From assembly GCA_963580455.1 (NCBI GenBank), contig OY756967.1, positions 12,236,501 through 12,300,500 on the forward strand: a stretch of DNA of 64,000 nucleotides, read 5' to 3'. The notes beneath the pieces are model-generated. The model was given only the letters and a program-made list of their open reading frames with translations. It was not told where the DNA came from and made no database searches. The DNA comes from Euonymus europaeus. Its lineage: Eukaryota; Streptophyta; Magnoliopsida; Celastrales; Celastraceae. Numbering within the stretch: the stretch's first letter is position 1; the number at the start of each line of letters is the position of its first letter. Positions 15,501-29,339 of this stretch are shown piece after piece. A program made the translations under genes and the position numbers.

Positions 15501-18110
15501 TATGACAAATGGACAAAACCGTTAAAAGCTGCTCCATAGAGAGAGTTGAGCAACTTCGGACTATCAAAGATGCTCGGTGTACACTTTTTATTATTTTTTA
15601 TGTTAAATTTTACGAAAATGAGCTTCCAGGATTATTTCGATGCCAAAACACCAACTTTCTATTACAAGTGGACAAAACCGTTAAAAGTTCCTTCATAGAG
15701 AGAGTTGAGCAACTTCGGACTATCAAAGTTGCTCGGTGTACACTTTTTATTGTTCTTCTATGTTAAATTTTAAGAAAATGAGCTTCCAGGATTATTTCGA
15801 TGCCAAAACACCAACTTTCTATGACAAATGGACAAAACCGCTAAAAGCTCCTCCATAGAGAGAGTTGAGCAACTTCGGAAAATCAAAGTTGCTCGGTGTA
15901 CACTTTATATTGTTCTACTAAGTCAAATTTTACAAGTATAAGCTTCCTAGATTATTTCGATGCCAAAACATTAACTTTCTATGACAAATGGAGAAAACCG
16001 TTAAAAGCACCTCCATAGAAAGAGTTGGGCATCTTCGGACAATCAAAGTTGCTCGGTGTACACTTGTTATTGTTCTTTTATGTTAAATTTTACGAAAATG
16101 AGCTTCCAGGATTATTTCGATGCCAAAACACCAACTTTCTATGACAAATGGACAAAACCGTTAAAAGCTCCTCCATAGAGAGAGTTGAGCAACTTCGGAC
16201 TATCGAAGTTGCTCGGTGTACACTTTCTATTATTCTTCTATATTAAATTTTACGAAAATGAGCTTCCAGGATTATTTCGACGCCAAAACACCAACTTTCT
16301 ACGACAAATGGACAAAACCGTTAAAAGCTCCTCCATAGAGAGAGTTGAGCAACTTCGGACAATCAAAGTTGCTCGATTTACACTTTATATTGTTCTACTA
16401 AGTCAAATTTTGCGAGTATAAGCTTCCAAGATTATTTCGATGCCAAAACATTAACTTTCTATGACAAATGGACAAAACCGTTAAAAGCTGCTCCATAGAG
16501 AGAGTTTAGCAACTTCGGACTATCAAAGTTGCTCGGTGTACAGTTTTTATTGTTCTTCTAAGTTAAATTTTACGAAAATGAGCTTCCAGGATTATTTCGA
16601 TGCCAAAACACCAACTTTCTATGACAAATGGACAAAACCGTTAAAAGCTCCTCCATAGAGAGAGTTTAGCAACTTCGGACTATCAAAATGGCTCGGTGTA
16701 CACTTTTTATTGTTCTTTTAAGTTAAATTTTATGAAAATGAGCTTGCACGATTATTTCGATGCCAAAACACCAACTTTCTATGATAAATGGACAAAACCG
16801 TTAAAAGCTCCTCCATAGAGAGAGTGTAGCAACTTCGAACTATCGAAGTTGCTCGGTGTACACTTTTTATTATTCTTCTATGTTAAATTTTACGAAAATG
16901 AGCTTCCAGGATTATTTCGATGCCAAAACACTAACTTTCTATGACAAATGGACAAAACCATTAAAACCTCCTCCATAGAGAGAGTTTAGCAACTTCGGAC
17001 TATGAAAGTTGCTCGGTGTACACTTTTTATTATTCTTCTACGTTAAATTTTACGAAAATGAGCTTCCAGGATTATTTCGATGCAAAACACCAACTTTCTA
17101 TGACAAATGGACAAAACCGTTAAAAACACCTCCATAGAGAGAGTTGAGCAACTTCGGACAATCAACGTTGCTCGGTGTACAATTTATTTTGTTCTACTAA
17201 GTAAAATTTTACGAGTATAAGCTTCCAAGATTATTTCGATGCCAAAACATTAAATTTCTATGACAAATGGACAAAACCTTTAAAAGCTCCTCCATAGAAA
17301 GAGTTGAGCAACTTCGGACAATCAAAGTTGCTCGGTGTACACTTTTTATTGATATTTTATGTTAAATTTTACGAAAATGAGCTTGCACGATTATTTCGAT
17401 TCTAAAACACCAACTTTCTATGAAAAATGGACAAAACCGTTAAAAGCTCCTCCATAGAGAGAGTTGAGCAACTTCGGAATATCAAAGTTGCTCGGTGTAC
17501 ACTTTTTATTGTTCTTCTATGTTAAATTTTACGAAAATGAGCTTCCAGGATTATTTCGATGCCAAAACACCAACTTTCTATGAAAAAAGGACAAAACCGT
17601 TAAAAGCACCTCCATAGAGAGAGTTGAGCAACTTCGGACAATCAAAGTTGCTCGGTGTACAATTTTTATTGTTCTTCTATGTTAAATTTTACGAAAATGA
17701 GCTTCCAAGATTATTTCGATGCAAAAACACTAACTTTCTATGACAAATGGACAAAACCGTTAAAAGCTCCTCCATAGAGAGAGTTGAGCAACGTCGGACC
17801 ATCGAAGTTGCTCGGTGTACACCGTTTAATGTTCGTCTATGTCAAATTTTACGAGTATAATCTTTGTGGATTATTTCGATGAAAAAACACAAACTTTCTA
17901 TGACAAATGGACAAAACCGTTAAAAGCTCCTCCATAGAGAGAGTTGAGCAACTTCGGACTATCAAAGTTGGCCGATGTAAACTTTTTAATGTTCTTCTAT
18001 GTCAAATTTTATGAGTATAAGCTTCCAAGATTATTTCGATGCCAAAAGAGCAACTTTCTATGACAAATGGACAAAACCGTTAAAAGCTCCTCCATAGAGA
18101 GAGTTGAGCA
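12534..18110 (+). repeat. Large block, copy 2, shortened (~5.6 kb)
   Basis: The marker order of 5,020-12,180 is repeated here in the same orientation. The offset is 7,514 up to about 14,900 (GGAAAATC 6,927 to 14,441). It is 6,394 at 15.5-16.6 kb (ACTTGTTATTG and CGATTTACAC markers), 6,074 from AAAATGGCTC (10,611 to 16,685) and 5,914 from the ACACCGTTTAATG marker onward. The steps equal 7, 2 and 1 monomers. Copy 2 therefore lacks whole monomers, or copy 1 gained them, at three places without loss of phase. Similarity ends near 18,110. This is what unequal crossing-over or replication slippage between monomers would leave. Confidence 0.8.
13191..13260 (+). repeat. Aberrant monomer with replaced start segment
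   Basis: After ATGAGCTTCC the usual AGGATTATTTCGATGCC is replaced by ATAGAGAGATACGAAGCC, and the normal CAAAACACCAAC follows. The replacement resembles the CTTCCATAGAGAGA found mid-monomer. A template jump through the shared CTTCC followed by a return is a reasonable explanation. The equivalent monomer in the other large-block copy (near 5,711) is normal, so the change followed the duplication or was lost from copy 1. Confidence 0.8.
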
Positions 18111-18900
18111 ACTTCGGACAATCAAAGTTGCTCGGTGTAGACTTTTTATTGTTCTTCTATGTCAAATTTTATGAGTATAAGCTTCCTCGATTATTTCGAT
18201 GCAAAAATCCCAAGTTTCTATGACAAATTGAGAAAACTGATAAAATTTCCTTCACAGAGAGAGTTGACTGATTTCGGACCAACAAAGATGCTCTGTGTAA
18301 ACTTTTTATTGTTCTTCTATGTCTAATTTTATGAGTATAAGCTGCCAAGATTATTTCGATGCCAAAACAACAACTTTCTATGACAAATGGACAAAACCGT
18401 TAAAAGCTCCTCCATAGAGAGAGTTGAGCAACTTCGGAAAATCAAAGTTGCTCGGTGTACACTTTTTATTGTTCTTCTATGTTAAATTTTCTGAAAATGA
18501 ACTTCCAAGATTATTTCGATGCAAAAACACCAACTTTCTATGACAAATGGACTAAACTGTTAAAAGCTCCTCCGTAGAGAGAGTTGAGCAACGTCGGACC
18601 ATCAAAGCTGCTCGGTATACACCTTTTAATGTTCTTCTATGTCAAATTTTATGAGTATAAGCTTCTTAGATTATTTTGATGAAAAAACATGAACTTTCTA
18701 TAACAAATGGACAAAACCGTTAAAAACTCCTTCATAGAGAGATTGGAGCAACTTCGGACTATCAAAGTTGCCCGGTGTACACTTTTTAATGTTCTTCTAT
18801 GTCAAATTTTACGAGTATAAACTTCCAAGATTATTTCGATGGCAAAAGACCAACTTTCTATGACAAATGGACAAAACCGTTAAAAGCTCCTCAATAGAGA
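18110..18900 (+). repeat. Most diverged monomers in the window
   Basis: About five monomers carry many changes seen nowhere else. The one at about 18,181-18,340 is the furthest from consensus: GCAAAAATCCCAAGTTTC, TTGAGAAAACTGATAAAATT, CACAGAGAGAGTTGACTGATT and a dyad region GGACCAACAAAGATGCTCTG. Others have CGACCATCAAAGCTGCTCGG-like changes and a TTTTGATGAAAAAACATG start. They sit exactly where the second large block loses similarity to the first. They are still the same satellite, in phase and in the same orientation. Confidence 0.75.
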
Positions 18901-19949
18901 GAGATGTGCAACTTCGGACTATCGAAGTTGCTTGGTGTACACTTTTTATTATTCTTCTATGTTAAATTTTATGAAAATGAGCTTCCAGGATTATTTCGAT
19001 GCCGAAACACCAACTTTCTATGACAAATGGACAAAACCGTTAAAAGCACCTCCATAGCGAGAGTTGAGCAACTTCGGACAATCAAAGTTGCTCGGTGTAC
19101 AATTTATATTGTCCTACTAAGTCAAATTTTACGAGTATAAGCTTCCAAGATTATTTCGATGCCAAAACATTAACTTTCTATGACAAATGGACAAAACTGT
19201 TAAAAGCAGCTCCATAGAAAGAGTTGAGCATCTTCGGACAATCAAAGTTGCTCGGTATACACTTTTTATTGTTCTTTTATGTTAAATTTTACGAAAATGA
19301 GCTTCCAGGATTATTTCGATGCCAAAACACCAACTTTCTATGACAAATGGAAAAAACCGTTAAAAGCTCCTCCATAGAGAGAGTTGAGCAACTTCGGACT
19401 ATCGAAGTTGCTCGGTGTACACTTTTTATTATTCTTCTATGTTAAATTTTACGAAAATGAGCTTCCTGGATTATTCGATGCCAAAACACCAACTTTCTAT
19501 GACAAATACACAAAACCGTTAAAAACACCTCCATAGAGAGAGTTGAGCAACTTCGGACAATCAATGTTGTTCGATGTACACTTTTTATTGTTCTTTTATG
19601 TTAAATTTTAAGAAAATGAGCTTGCACGATTATTTCGATGCCAAAACACCAACTTTCTATGACAAATTGACAAAACCGTTAAAAGCTCTTCCATAGAGAG
19701 AGTTTAGCAACTTCGGACTATCAAAGTTGCTCGGTGTACACTTTATATTGTTCTACTTAGTCAAATTTTACGAGTTTAAGCTTCCAAGATTATTTCGATG
19801 CCAAAACATTAACTTTCTATGACAAATGGACAAAACCGTTAAAAACACCTCCATAGCGAGAGTTGAGCAACTTCGGACAATCAAAGTTGCTCGGTGTACA
19901 ATTTATATTGTTCTACTAAGTCAAATTTTACGAGTATAAGTTTCCAAGA

Positions 19950-21640
19950 TTATTTCGATGCCAAAACATTAACTTTCTATGACAAATGGACAAAACTGTT
20001 AAAAGCAGCTCCATAGAAAGAGTTGAGCATCTTCGGACAATCAAAGTTGCTCGGTGTAGACTTTTTATTGTTCTTTTATGTTAAATTTTACGAAAATGAG
20101 CTTCCAGGATTATTTCGATGCCAAAACACCAACTTTCTATGACAAATGGAAAAAACCGTTAGAAGCTCCTCCATAGAGAGAGTTGAGCAACTTCGGACTA
20201 TCGAAGTTGCTCGGTGTACACTTTTTATTATTCTTCTATGTTAAATTTTACGAAAATGAGCTTCCAGGATTATTTCGATGCCAAAACACCAACTTTCTAT
20301 GACAAATAGAGAAAACCGTTAAAAACACCTCCACAGAGAGAGTTGAGCAACTTTGGACAATCAATGTTGTTCGGTGTACACTTTTTATTGTTCTTTTATG
20401 ATAAATTTTACGAAAATGAGCTTGCACGATTATTTCGATGCCAAAACACCAACTTTCTATGACAAATGGACAAAACCGTTAAAAGCTCTTCCATAGAGAG
20501 AGTTTAGCAACTTCGGACAATCAAAGTTGCTCGGTGTACACTTTATATTGTTCTACTAAGTCAAATTTTTCGAGTATAAGCTTCCAAGATTATTTCGATG
20601 CCAAAACATTAACTTTCTATGACAAATGGACAAAATTGTTAAAAGCACCTTCATAGAAAGAGTTGAGCATCTTCGGACTATCGAAGTTGCTCGGTGTACA
20701 CTTTTTATTATTCTTCTATGTTAAATTTTACGAAAATGAGCTTGCACGATTATTTCGATGCCAAAACACCAACTTTCTATGACAAATGGACAAAACCGTT
20801 AAAAGCTCTTCCATAGAGAGAGTTTAGCAACTTCGGACAATCAAAGTTGCTCGGTGTACACTTTTTATTGTTCTTTTATGTTAATTTTTACGAAAATGAG
20901 CTTCCAGGATTATTTCGATGCCAAAACATTAACTTTCTATGACAAATGGACAAAACTGTTAAAAGCAGCTCCATAGAAAGAGTTGAGCATCTTCGGACAA
21001 TCAAAGTTGCTCGGTGTAGACTTTTTATTGTTCTTTTATGTTAAATTTTACGAAAATGAGCTTCCAGGATTATTTCGATGCCAAAACACCAACTTTCTAT
21101 GACAAATGGAAAAAACCGTTAGAAGCTCCTCCATAGAGAGAGTTGAGCAACTTCGGACTATCGAAGTTGCTCGGTGTACACTTTTTATTATTCTTCTATG
21201 TTAAATTTTACGAAAATGAGCTTCCAGGATTATTTCGATGCCAAAACACCAACTTTCTATGACAAATAGACAAAACCGTTAAAAACACCTCCACAGAGAG
21301 AGTTGAGCAACTTTGGACAATCAATGTTGTTCGGTGTACACTTTTTATTGTTCTTTTATGTTAAATTTTACGAAAATGAGCTTGCACGATTATTTCGATG
21401 CCAAAACACCAACTTTCTATGACAAATGGACAAAACCGTTAAAAGCTCTTCCATAGAGAGAGTTTAGCAACTTCGGACTATCAAAGTTGCTCGGTGTACA
21501 CTTTATATTGTTCTACTAAGTCAAATTTTACGAGTATAAGCTTCCAAGATTATTTCGATGCCAAAACATTAACTTTCTATGACAAATGGACAAAATTGTT
21601 AAAAGCACCTTCATAGAAAGAGTTGAGCATCTTCGGACAA
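19950..21640 (+). repeat. 6-monomer (960-bp) direct duplication
   Basis: Bases 19,950-20,678 recur at 20,910-21,638. The shared rare markers are GGTGTAGAC at about 20,055 and 21,015, AAACCGTTAGAAGC, CACCTCCACAGAG and CAATGTTGTTCGG. About five substitutions were seen between the copies. The roughly 230 bases between them contain a class A monomer not shared by the pair. Confidence 0.8.
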
Positions 21641-23199
21641 TCAAAGTTGCTCGGTGTACACTTTTTATTGTTCTTTTATGTTAATTTTTACGAAAATGAG
21701 CTTCCAGGATTATTTCGATGCCAAAACACCAACTTTCTATCACAGATGGAAAAAAACCGTTAAAAGATCCTCCATAGAGAGAGTTGAGCAACTTCGGAAT
21801 ATCGAAGTTGCTCGGTGTACATTTTTTATTATTCTTCTATGTTAAATTTTACGAAAATGAGCTTCCACGATTATTTCGATGCCAAAACACCAACTTTCTA
21901 TGACAAATGGACAAAACCGTTAAAAGCTCTTCCATAGAGAGAGTTTAGCAACTTCGGACTATCAAAGTTGCTCGGTGTACACTTTATATTGTTGTACTAA
22001 GTCAAATTTTACGAGTATAAGCTTCCAAGATTATATCGATGCCAAAACATTAACTTTCTACGACAAATGGACAAAATTGTTAAAAGCACCTCCATAGAAA
22101 GAGTTGAGCATCTTCGGACAATCAAAGTTGCTCGGTGTACACTTTTTATTGTTCTTTTATGTTAAATTTTACGAAAATGAGCTTCCAGGATTATTGCGAT
22201 GCCAAAACACCAACTTTCTATGACAAACGGACAAAACCGTTAAAGGCTCCTCTATAGAGAGAGTTGAGCAACTTCGGACTATCGAAGTTGCTCGGTGTAC
22301 ACTTTTTATTGTTCTTCTATGTTAAATTTTAAGAAAATGAGCTTCCAGGATTATTTTGATGCCAAAACACCAACTTTCTATGACAAATGGACAAAACCGT
22401 TAAAAGCACCTCCATAGCGAGAGTTGAGCAACTTCGGACAATCAAAGTTGTTCGGTGTACAATTTATATTGTTCTACTAAGTCAAATTTTACGAGTATAA
22501 GCTTCCAAGATTATTTCGATGCCAAAACATTAACTTTCTATGACAAATGGACAAAATTGTTAAAAGCACCTTCATAGAAAGAGTTGAGCATCTTCGGACA
22601 ATCAAAGTTGCTCGGTGTACACTTTTTATTGTTCCTTTATTTTAAATTTTACGAAAATGAGCTTCCAGGATTATTTCGATGCCAAAACACCAACTTTCTA
22701 TGACAAATGGACAAAACCGTTAAAAGCACATCCATAGCGAGAGTTGAGCAACTTCGGACAATCAAAGTTGTTCGGTGTACGATTTATATTGTTCTACTAA
22801 GTCAAATTTTAGGAGTATAAGCTTCCAAGATTATTTCAATGCCAAAACATTAACTTTCTATGACAAATGGACAAAATTGTTAAAAGCAGCTCCATAGAAA
22901 GAGTTGAGCATCTTCGGACAATCAAAGTTGCTCGGTGTACACTTTTTATTGTTCTTTTATGTTAAATTTTACGAAAATGAGCTTCCAGGATTATTTCAAT
23001 GCCAAACCACTAACTTTCTATGACAAATGGAAAAAACCGTTAAAAGCTCCTCCATAGAGAGAGTTGAGCAACTTCGGACTATCGAAGTTGCTCGGTGTAC
23101 ACTTTTTATTATTCTTCTATGTTAAATTTTACGAAAATGAGCTTCCAGGATTATTCGATGCCAAAACACCAACTTTCTATGACAAATAGACAAAACCGT

Positions 23200-25560
23200 T
23201 AAAAGCTCCTCCATAGAGAGAGTTGAGCAACTTCGGACTATCGAAGTTGCTCGGTGTACACTTTTTATTATTCTTCTATGTTAAATTTTATGAAAATGAG
23301 CTTCCAGGATTATTTCGATGCCAAAACACCAACTTTCTATGACAAATGGAAAAAAACCGTTAAAAGCACCTCCATAGCGAGAGTTGAGCAACTTCGGACA
23401 ATCAAAGTTGCTCGGTGTACAATTTATATTGTTCTACTAAGTCAAATTTTACGAGTATAAGCTTCCAAGATTATTTCGATGCCAAAACATTAACTTTATA
23501 TGACAAATGGACAAAACCGTTAAAAGCAGCTCCATAGAAAGAGTTGAGCATCTTCGGACTATCAAAGTTGCCCGGTGTACACTTTTTATTGTTCTTCTAT
23601 GTTAAATTTTACGAAAATGAGCTTCCGGGGTTATTTCGATGGCAAAACACCAACTTTCTATGACAAATGGACAAAACCGTTAAAAGCTCCTCCATAGAGA
23701 GAGTTGAGCAACTTCGGACTATCGAAGTTGCTCGGTGTACACTTTTTATTGTTCTTTTATGTTAAATTTTACGAAAATGAGCTTGCACGATTATTTCGAT
23801 GCCAAAACACCAACTTTCTATGACAAATGGACAAAACCGTTAAAAGCTCTTCCATAGAGAGAGTTTAGCAACTTCGGACTATCAAAGTTGCTCGGTGTAC
23901 ACTTTATATTGTTCTACTAAGTCAAATTTTACGAGTATAAGCTTCCAAGATTATTTCGATGCCAAAACATTAACTTTCTATGACAAATGGACAAAATTGT
24001 TAAAAGCACCTTCATAGAAAGAGTTGAGCATCTTCGGACAATCAAAGTTGCTCGGTGTACACTTTTTATTGTTCCTTTATGTTAAATTTTACGAAAATGA
24101 ACTTCCAGGATTATTTCGATGCCAAAACACCAACTTTCTATGACAAATGGACAAAACCGTTAAAAGCTCCTCCATAGCGAGAGTTGAGCAACTTCGGACA
24201 ATCAAAGTTGCTCGGTGTACAATTTTTATTGTTCTACTGAGTCAAATTTTACGAGTCTAAGCTTTCAAGATTATTTCGATGCAAAAACATTAACTTTCTA
24301 TGACAAATGGACAAAACCGTTAAAATCTCCTCCATAGAAAGAGTTGAGCATCTTCGGACAATCAAAGTTGCTCGGTGTACACTTTTTATTGTTCTTCTAT
24401 GTTAAATTTTACGAAAATGAGCTTCCGGGGTTATTTCGATTCCAAAACACCAACTTTCTATGACAAATGGACAAAACCGTTAAAAGCTCCTCCATAGAGA
24501 GAGTTGAGCAACTTCAGACTATCAAAGTTGCTCGGTGTACACTTTTTATTGTTCTTCTATGTTAAATTTTACGAAAATGAGCTTCCGGGGTTATTTCGAT
24601 GCAAAAACACCAACTTTGTATGACAAATGGACAAAACCGTTAAAAGCTCCTCCATAGAGAGAGTTGAGCAACTTCGGACTATCGAAGTTGCTCGGTGTAC
24701 ACTTTTTATTATTCTTCTATGTTAAATTTTATGAAAATGAGCTTCCAGGATTATTTCGATGCCAAAACACCAACTTTCTATGACAAATGGAAAAAAACCG
24801 TTAAAAGCACCTCCATAGCGAGAGTTGAGCAACTTCGGACAATCAAAGTTGCTCGGTGTACAATTTATATTGTTCTACTAAGTCAAATTTTACGAGTATA
24901 AGCTTCCAAGATTATTTCGATGCCAAAACATTAACTTTATATGACAAATGGACAAAACCGTTAAAAGCAGCTCCATAGAAAGAGTTGAGCATCTTCGGAC
25001 TATCAAAGTTGCTCGGTGTACACTTTTTATTGTTCTTCTATGTTAAATTTTACGAAAATGAGCTTCCGGGGTTATTTCGATAGCAAAACACCAACTTTCT
25101 ATGACAAATGGACAAAACCGTTAAAAGCTCCTCCATAGAGAGAGTGGAGCAACTTCGGACTATCGAAGTTGCTCGATGTACACTTTTTATTGTTCTTTTA
25201 TGTTAAATTTTACGAAAATGAGCTTGCACGATTATTTCGATGCCAAAACACCAACTTTCTATGACAAATGGACAAAACCGTTAAAAGCTCTTCCATAGAG
25301 AGAGTATAGCAACTTCGGACTATCAAAGTTGCTCGGTGTACACTTTATATTGTTCTACTAAGTCAAATTTTACGAGTATAAGCTTCCAAGATTATTTCGA
25401 TGCCAAAACATTACCTTTCTATGACAAATGGACAAAATTGTTAAAAGCACCTCCATAGAAAGAGTTGAGCATCTTCGGACAATCAAAGTTGCTCGGTGTA
25501 CACTTTTTATTGTTCTTTTATGTTAAATTTTACGAAAATGAACTTCCAGGATTATTTCGA
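23200..25560 (+). repeat. 9-monomer (1,441-bp) direct duplication
   Basis: Bases about 23,200-24,120 recur at about 24,641-25,560. Both copies carry a run of seven A in ATGGAAAAAAACCG, the rare TTTATATGACAAATGG and CTTCCGGGGTT. At least six differences were seen, for example CCCGGTG against CTCGGTG and GAGTTGAG against GAGTGGAG. The second copy diverges after about 25,560, where a different monomer series follows. Confidence 0.8.
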
Positions 25561-28500
25561 TGCCAAAACACCAACTTTCTATGACAAATGGACAAAACCG
25601 TTAAAAGCTCCTCCATAGAGAGAGTTGAGCAACTTCGGACTATCGAAGTTGCACGGTGTACAATTTTTATTGTTCTTCTATGTTAAATTTTAAGAAAATG
25701 AGCTTCCAGGATTATTTCGATGCCAAAACACCAACTTTCTATGACAAATTGACAAAACCGTTAAAAGCTCCTCCATAGCAAGAGTTGAGCAACTTCGGAC
25801 AATCAAAGTTGCTCGGTGTACAATTTATATTGTTCTACTAAGTCAAATTTTACGAGTATAAGCTTTCAAGATTATTTCGATGCCAAAACATTAACTTTCT
25901 ATGACAAATGGACAAAACCGTTAAAATCTCCTCCATAGAAAGAGTTGAGCATCTTCGGACAATCAAAGTTGCTCGGTGTACACTTTTTATTGTTCTTTTA
26001 TGTTAAATTTTACGAAAATGAGCTTCCGGGGTTATTTCGATGCCAAAACACCAACTTTCTATGACAAATGGACAAAACCGTTAAAAGCTCCTCCATAGAG
26101 AGAGTTGAGCAACTTCGGACTATCGAAATTGCTCGGTGTACACTTTTTATTATTCTTCTACGTTAAATTTTATGAAAATGAGCTTCCAGGATTATTTCGA
26201 TGCCAAAACACCAACTTTCTATGACAAATAGACAAAACCGTTAAAAACACCTCCATAGCGAGAGTTGAGCAACTTCGGACAATCAAAGTTGCTCGGTGTA
26301 CAATTTATATTGTTCTATTAAGTCAAATTTTACGAGTATAAGTTTACATGATTATTTCGATGCCAAAACATTAACTTTCTATGACAAATGGACAAAACTG
26401 TTAAAAGCAGCTCCATAGAAAGAGTTGAGCATCTTCGGACAATCAAAGTTGCTCGGTGTACACTTTTTATTGTTCTTTTATGTTAAATTTTACGAAAATG
26501 AGCTTCCAGGATTATTTCGATGCCAAAACACCAACTTTCTATGACAAATGGAAAAAACCGTTAGAAGCTCCTCCATAGAGAGAGTTGAGCAACCTCGGAC
26601 TATCGAAGTTGCTCGGTGTACACTTTTTATTATTCTTCTATGTTAAATTTTACGAAAATGGGCTTCCAGGATTATTCGATGCCAAAACACCAACTTTCTA
26701 TGACAAATAGACAAAACCGTTAAAAACACCCCCAGAGAGAGAGTTGAGCAACTTCGGACAATCAATGTTGTTCGGTGTATACTTTTTATTGTTCTTTTAT
26801 GTTAAATTTTACGAAAATGAGCTTGCACGATTATTCCGATGCCAAAACACCAACTTTCTATGACAAATTGACAAAACCGTTAAAAGCTCTTCCATAGAGA
26901 GAGTTTAGCAACTTCGGACTATCAAAGTTGCTCGGTGTACACTTTATATTGTTCTACTAAGTCAAATTTTACGAGTATAAGCTTCCAAGATTATTTCGAT
27001 GCCAAAACATTAACTTTCTATGACAAATGGACAAAATTGTTAAAAGCACCTTCATAGAAAGAGTTGAGCATCTTCGGACAATCAAAGTTGCTCGGTGTAC
27101 ACTTTTTATTGTTCCTTTATGTTAAATTTTACGAAAATGAGCTTCCAGGATTATTTCGATGCCAAAACACCAACTTTCTATGACAAATGGACAAAACTGT
27201 TAAAAGCACCTCCATAGCGAGAGTTGAGCAACTTCGGACAATCAAGGTTGTTCGGTGTACAATTTATATTGGTCTACTAAGTCAAATTTTACGAGTATAA
27301 GCTTCCAAGATTATTTCAATGCCAAAACATTAACTTTCTATGACAAATGGACAAAACTGTTAAAAGCAGCTCCATAGAAAGAGTTGAGCATCTTCGGACA
27401 ATCAAAGTTGCTCGGTGTACACTTTTTATTGTTCTTTTATGTTAAATTTTACGAAAATGAGCTTCCAGGATTATTTCGATGCCAAACCACCAACTTTCTA
27501 TGACAAATGGAAAAAACCGTTAAAAGCTTCTCCATAAAGAGAGTTGAGCAACTTCGGACTATCGAAGTTGCTCGGTGTACACTTTTTATTATTCTTCTAT
27601 GTTAAATTTTACGAAAATGAGCTTTCAGGATTATTCGATGCCAAAACACCAACTTTCTATGACAAATAGACAAAACCGTTAAAAACACCCTCATAGAGAG
27701 AGTTGAGCAACTTCGGACAATCAATGTTGTTCGGTGTACACTTTTTATTGTTCTTTTATGTTAAATTTTACGAAAATGAGCTTGCACGATTATTTCGATG
27801 CCAAAACACCAACTTTCTATGACAAATTGACAAAACCGTTAAAAGCCCTTCCATAGAGAGAGTTTAGCAACTTCGGACTATCAAAGTTGCTCGGTGTACA
27901 CTTTATATCGTTCTACTAAGTCAAATTTTACGAGTATAAGCTTCCAAGATTATTTCGATGCCAAAACATTAACTTTCTATGACAAATGGACAAAATTGTT
28001 AAAAGCACCTTCATAGAAAGAGTTGAGCATCTTCGGACAATCAAAGTTGCTCGGTGTACACTTTTTATTGTTCCTTTATGTTAAATTTTACGAAAATGAG
28101 CTTCCAGGATTATTTCGATGCCAAAACACCAACTTTCTATGACAAATGGACAAAACCGTTAAAAGCTCCTCCATAGCGAGAGTTGAGCAACTTCGGACAA
28201 TCAAAGTTGCTCGGTGTACAATTTATATTGTTCTACTAAGTCAAATTTTTCGAGTCTAAGCTTTCAAGATTATTTCGATGCCAAAACATTAACTTTCTAT
28301 GACAAATGGACAAAACCGTTAAAATCTCCTCCATAGAAAGAGTTGAGCATCTTCGGACAATCAAAGTTGCTCGGTGTACACTTTTTATTGTTCTTCTATG
28401 TTAAATTTTACGAAAATGAGCTTCCGGGGTTATTTCGATGCCAAAACACCAACTTTCTATGACAAATGGACAAAACCGTTAAAAGCTCCTCCATAGAGAG

Positions 28501-29339
28501 AGTTGAGAAACTTCGGACTATCGAAGTTGCTCGGTGTACACTTTTTATTATTCTTCTATGTTCAATTTTACGAAAATGAGCTTCCAGGATTATTTCGATG
28601 CCAAAACACCAACTTTCTATGACAAATGGAAAAAATCGTTAAAAGCACCTCCATAGCGAGAGTTGAGCAACTTCGGACAATCAAAGTTGCTCGGTGTACA
28701 ATTTATATTGTTCTACTAAGTCAAATTTTACGAGTATAAGCTTCCAAGATTATTTCGATGCCAAAACATCAACTTTCTATGACAAATGGACAAAACCGTT
28801 AAAAGCAGCTCCATAGAAAGAGTTGAGCATCTTCGGACTATCAAAGTTGCTCGGTGTACACTTTTTATTGTTCTTCTATGTTAAATTTTACGAAAATGAG
28901 CTTCCGGGGTTATTTCGATGCCAAAACACCAACTTTCTATGACAAATGGACAAAACCGTTAAAAGCTCCTCCATAGAGAGAGTTGAGCAACTTCGGACTA
29001 TCGAAGTTGCTCGGTGTACACTTTTTACTGTTCTTTAATGTTAAATTTTATGAAAATGAGCTTGCACGATTATTTCGATGCCAAAACACCAACTTTCTAT
29101 GACAAATGGACAAAACCGTTAAAAGCTCTTCCATAGAGAGAGTTTAGCAACTTCGGACTATCAAAGTTGCTCGGTGTACACTTTTTATTGTTCTTCTATG
29201 TTAAATTTTACGAAAATGAGCTTCCGGGGTTATTTCGATGCCAAAACACCAACTTTCTATGACAAATGGACAAAACCGTTAAAAGCTCCTCCATAGAGAG
29301 AGTTGAGCAACTTCGGACTATCAAAGTTGCTCGGTGTAC

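Noticed and set aside
5279..15766. Recurring 78-90-codon open frames starting MDKTVKSCSIERVEQLR, seen at 5,279, 5,918, 7,197, 7,676, 9,115, 12,792, 13,432 and 15,509
   Set aside because: They are the satellite read through two monomers. They exist only where point changes remove the usual stops or small deletions adjust the frame. The frame shifts by one base per monomer, there is no start or stop context, and the similarity among them is that of the repeat DNA.
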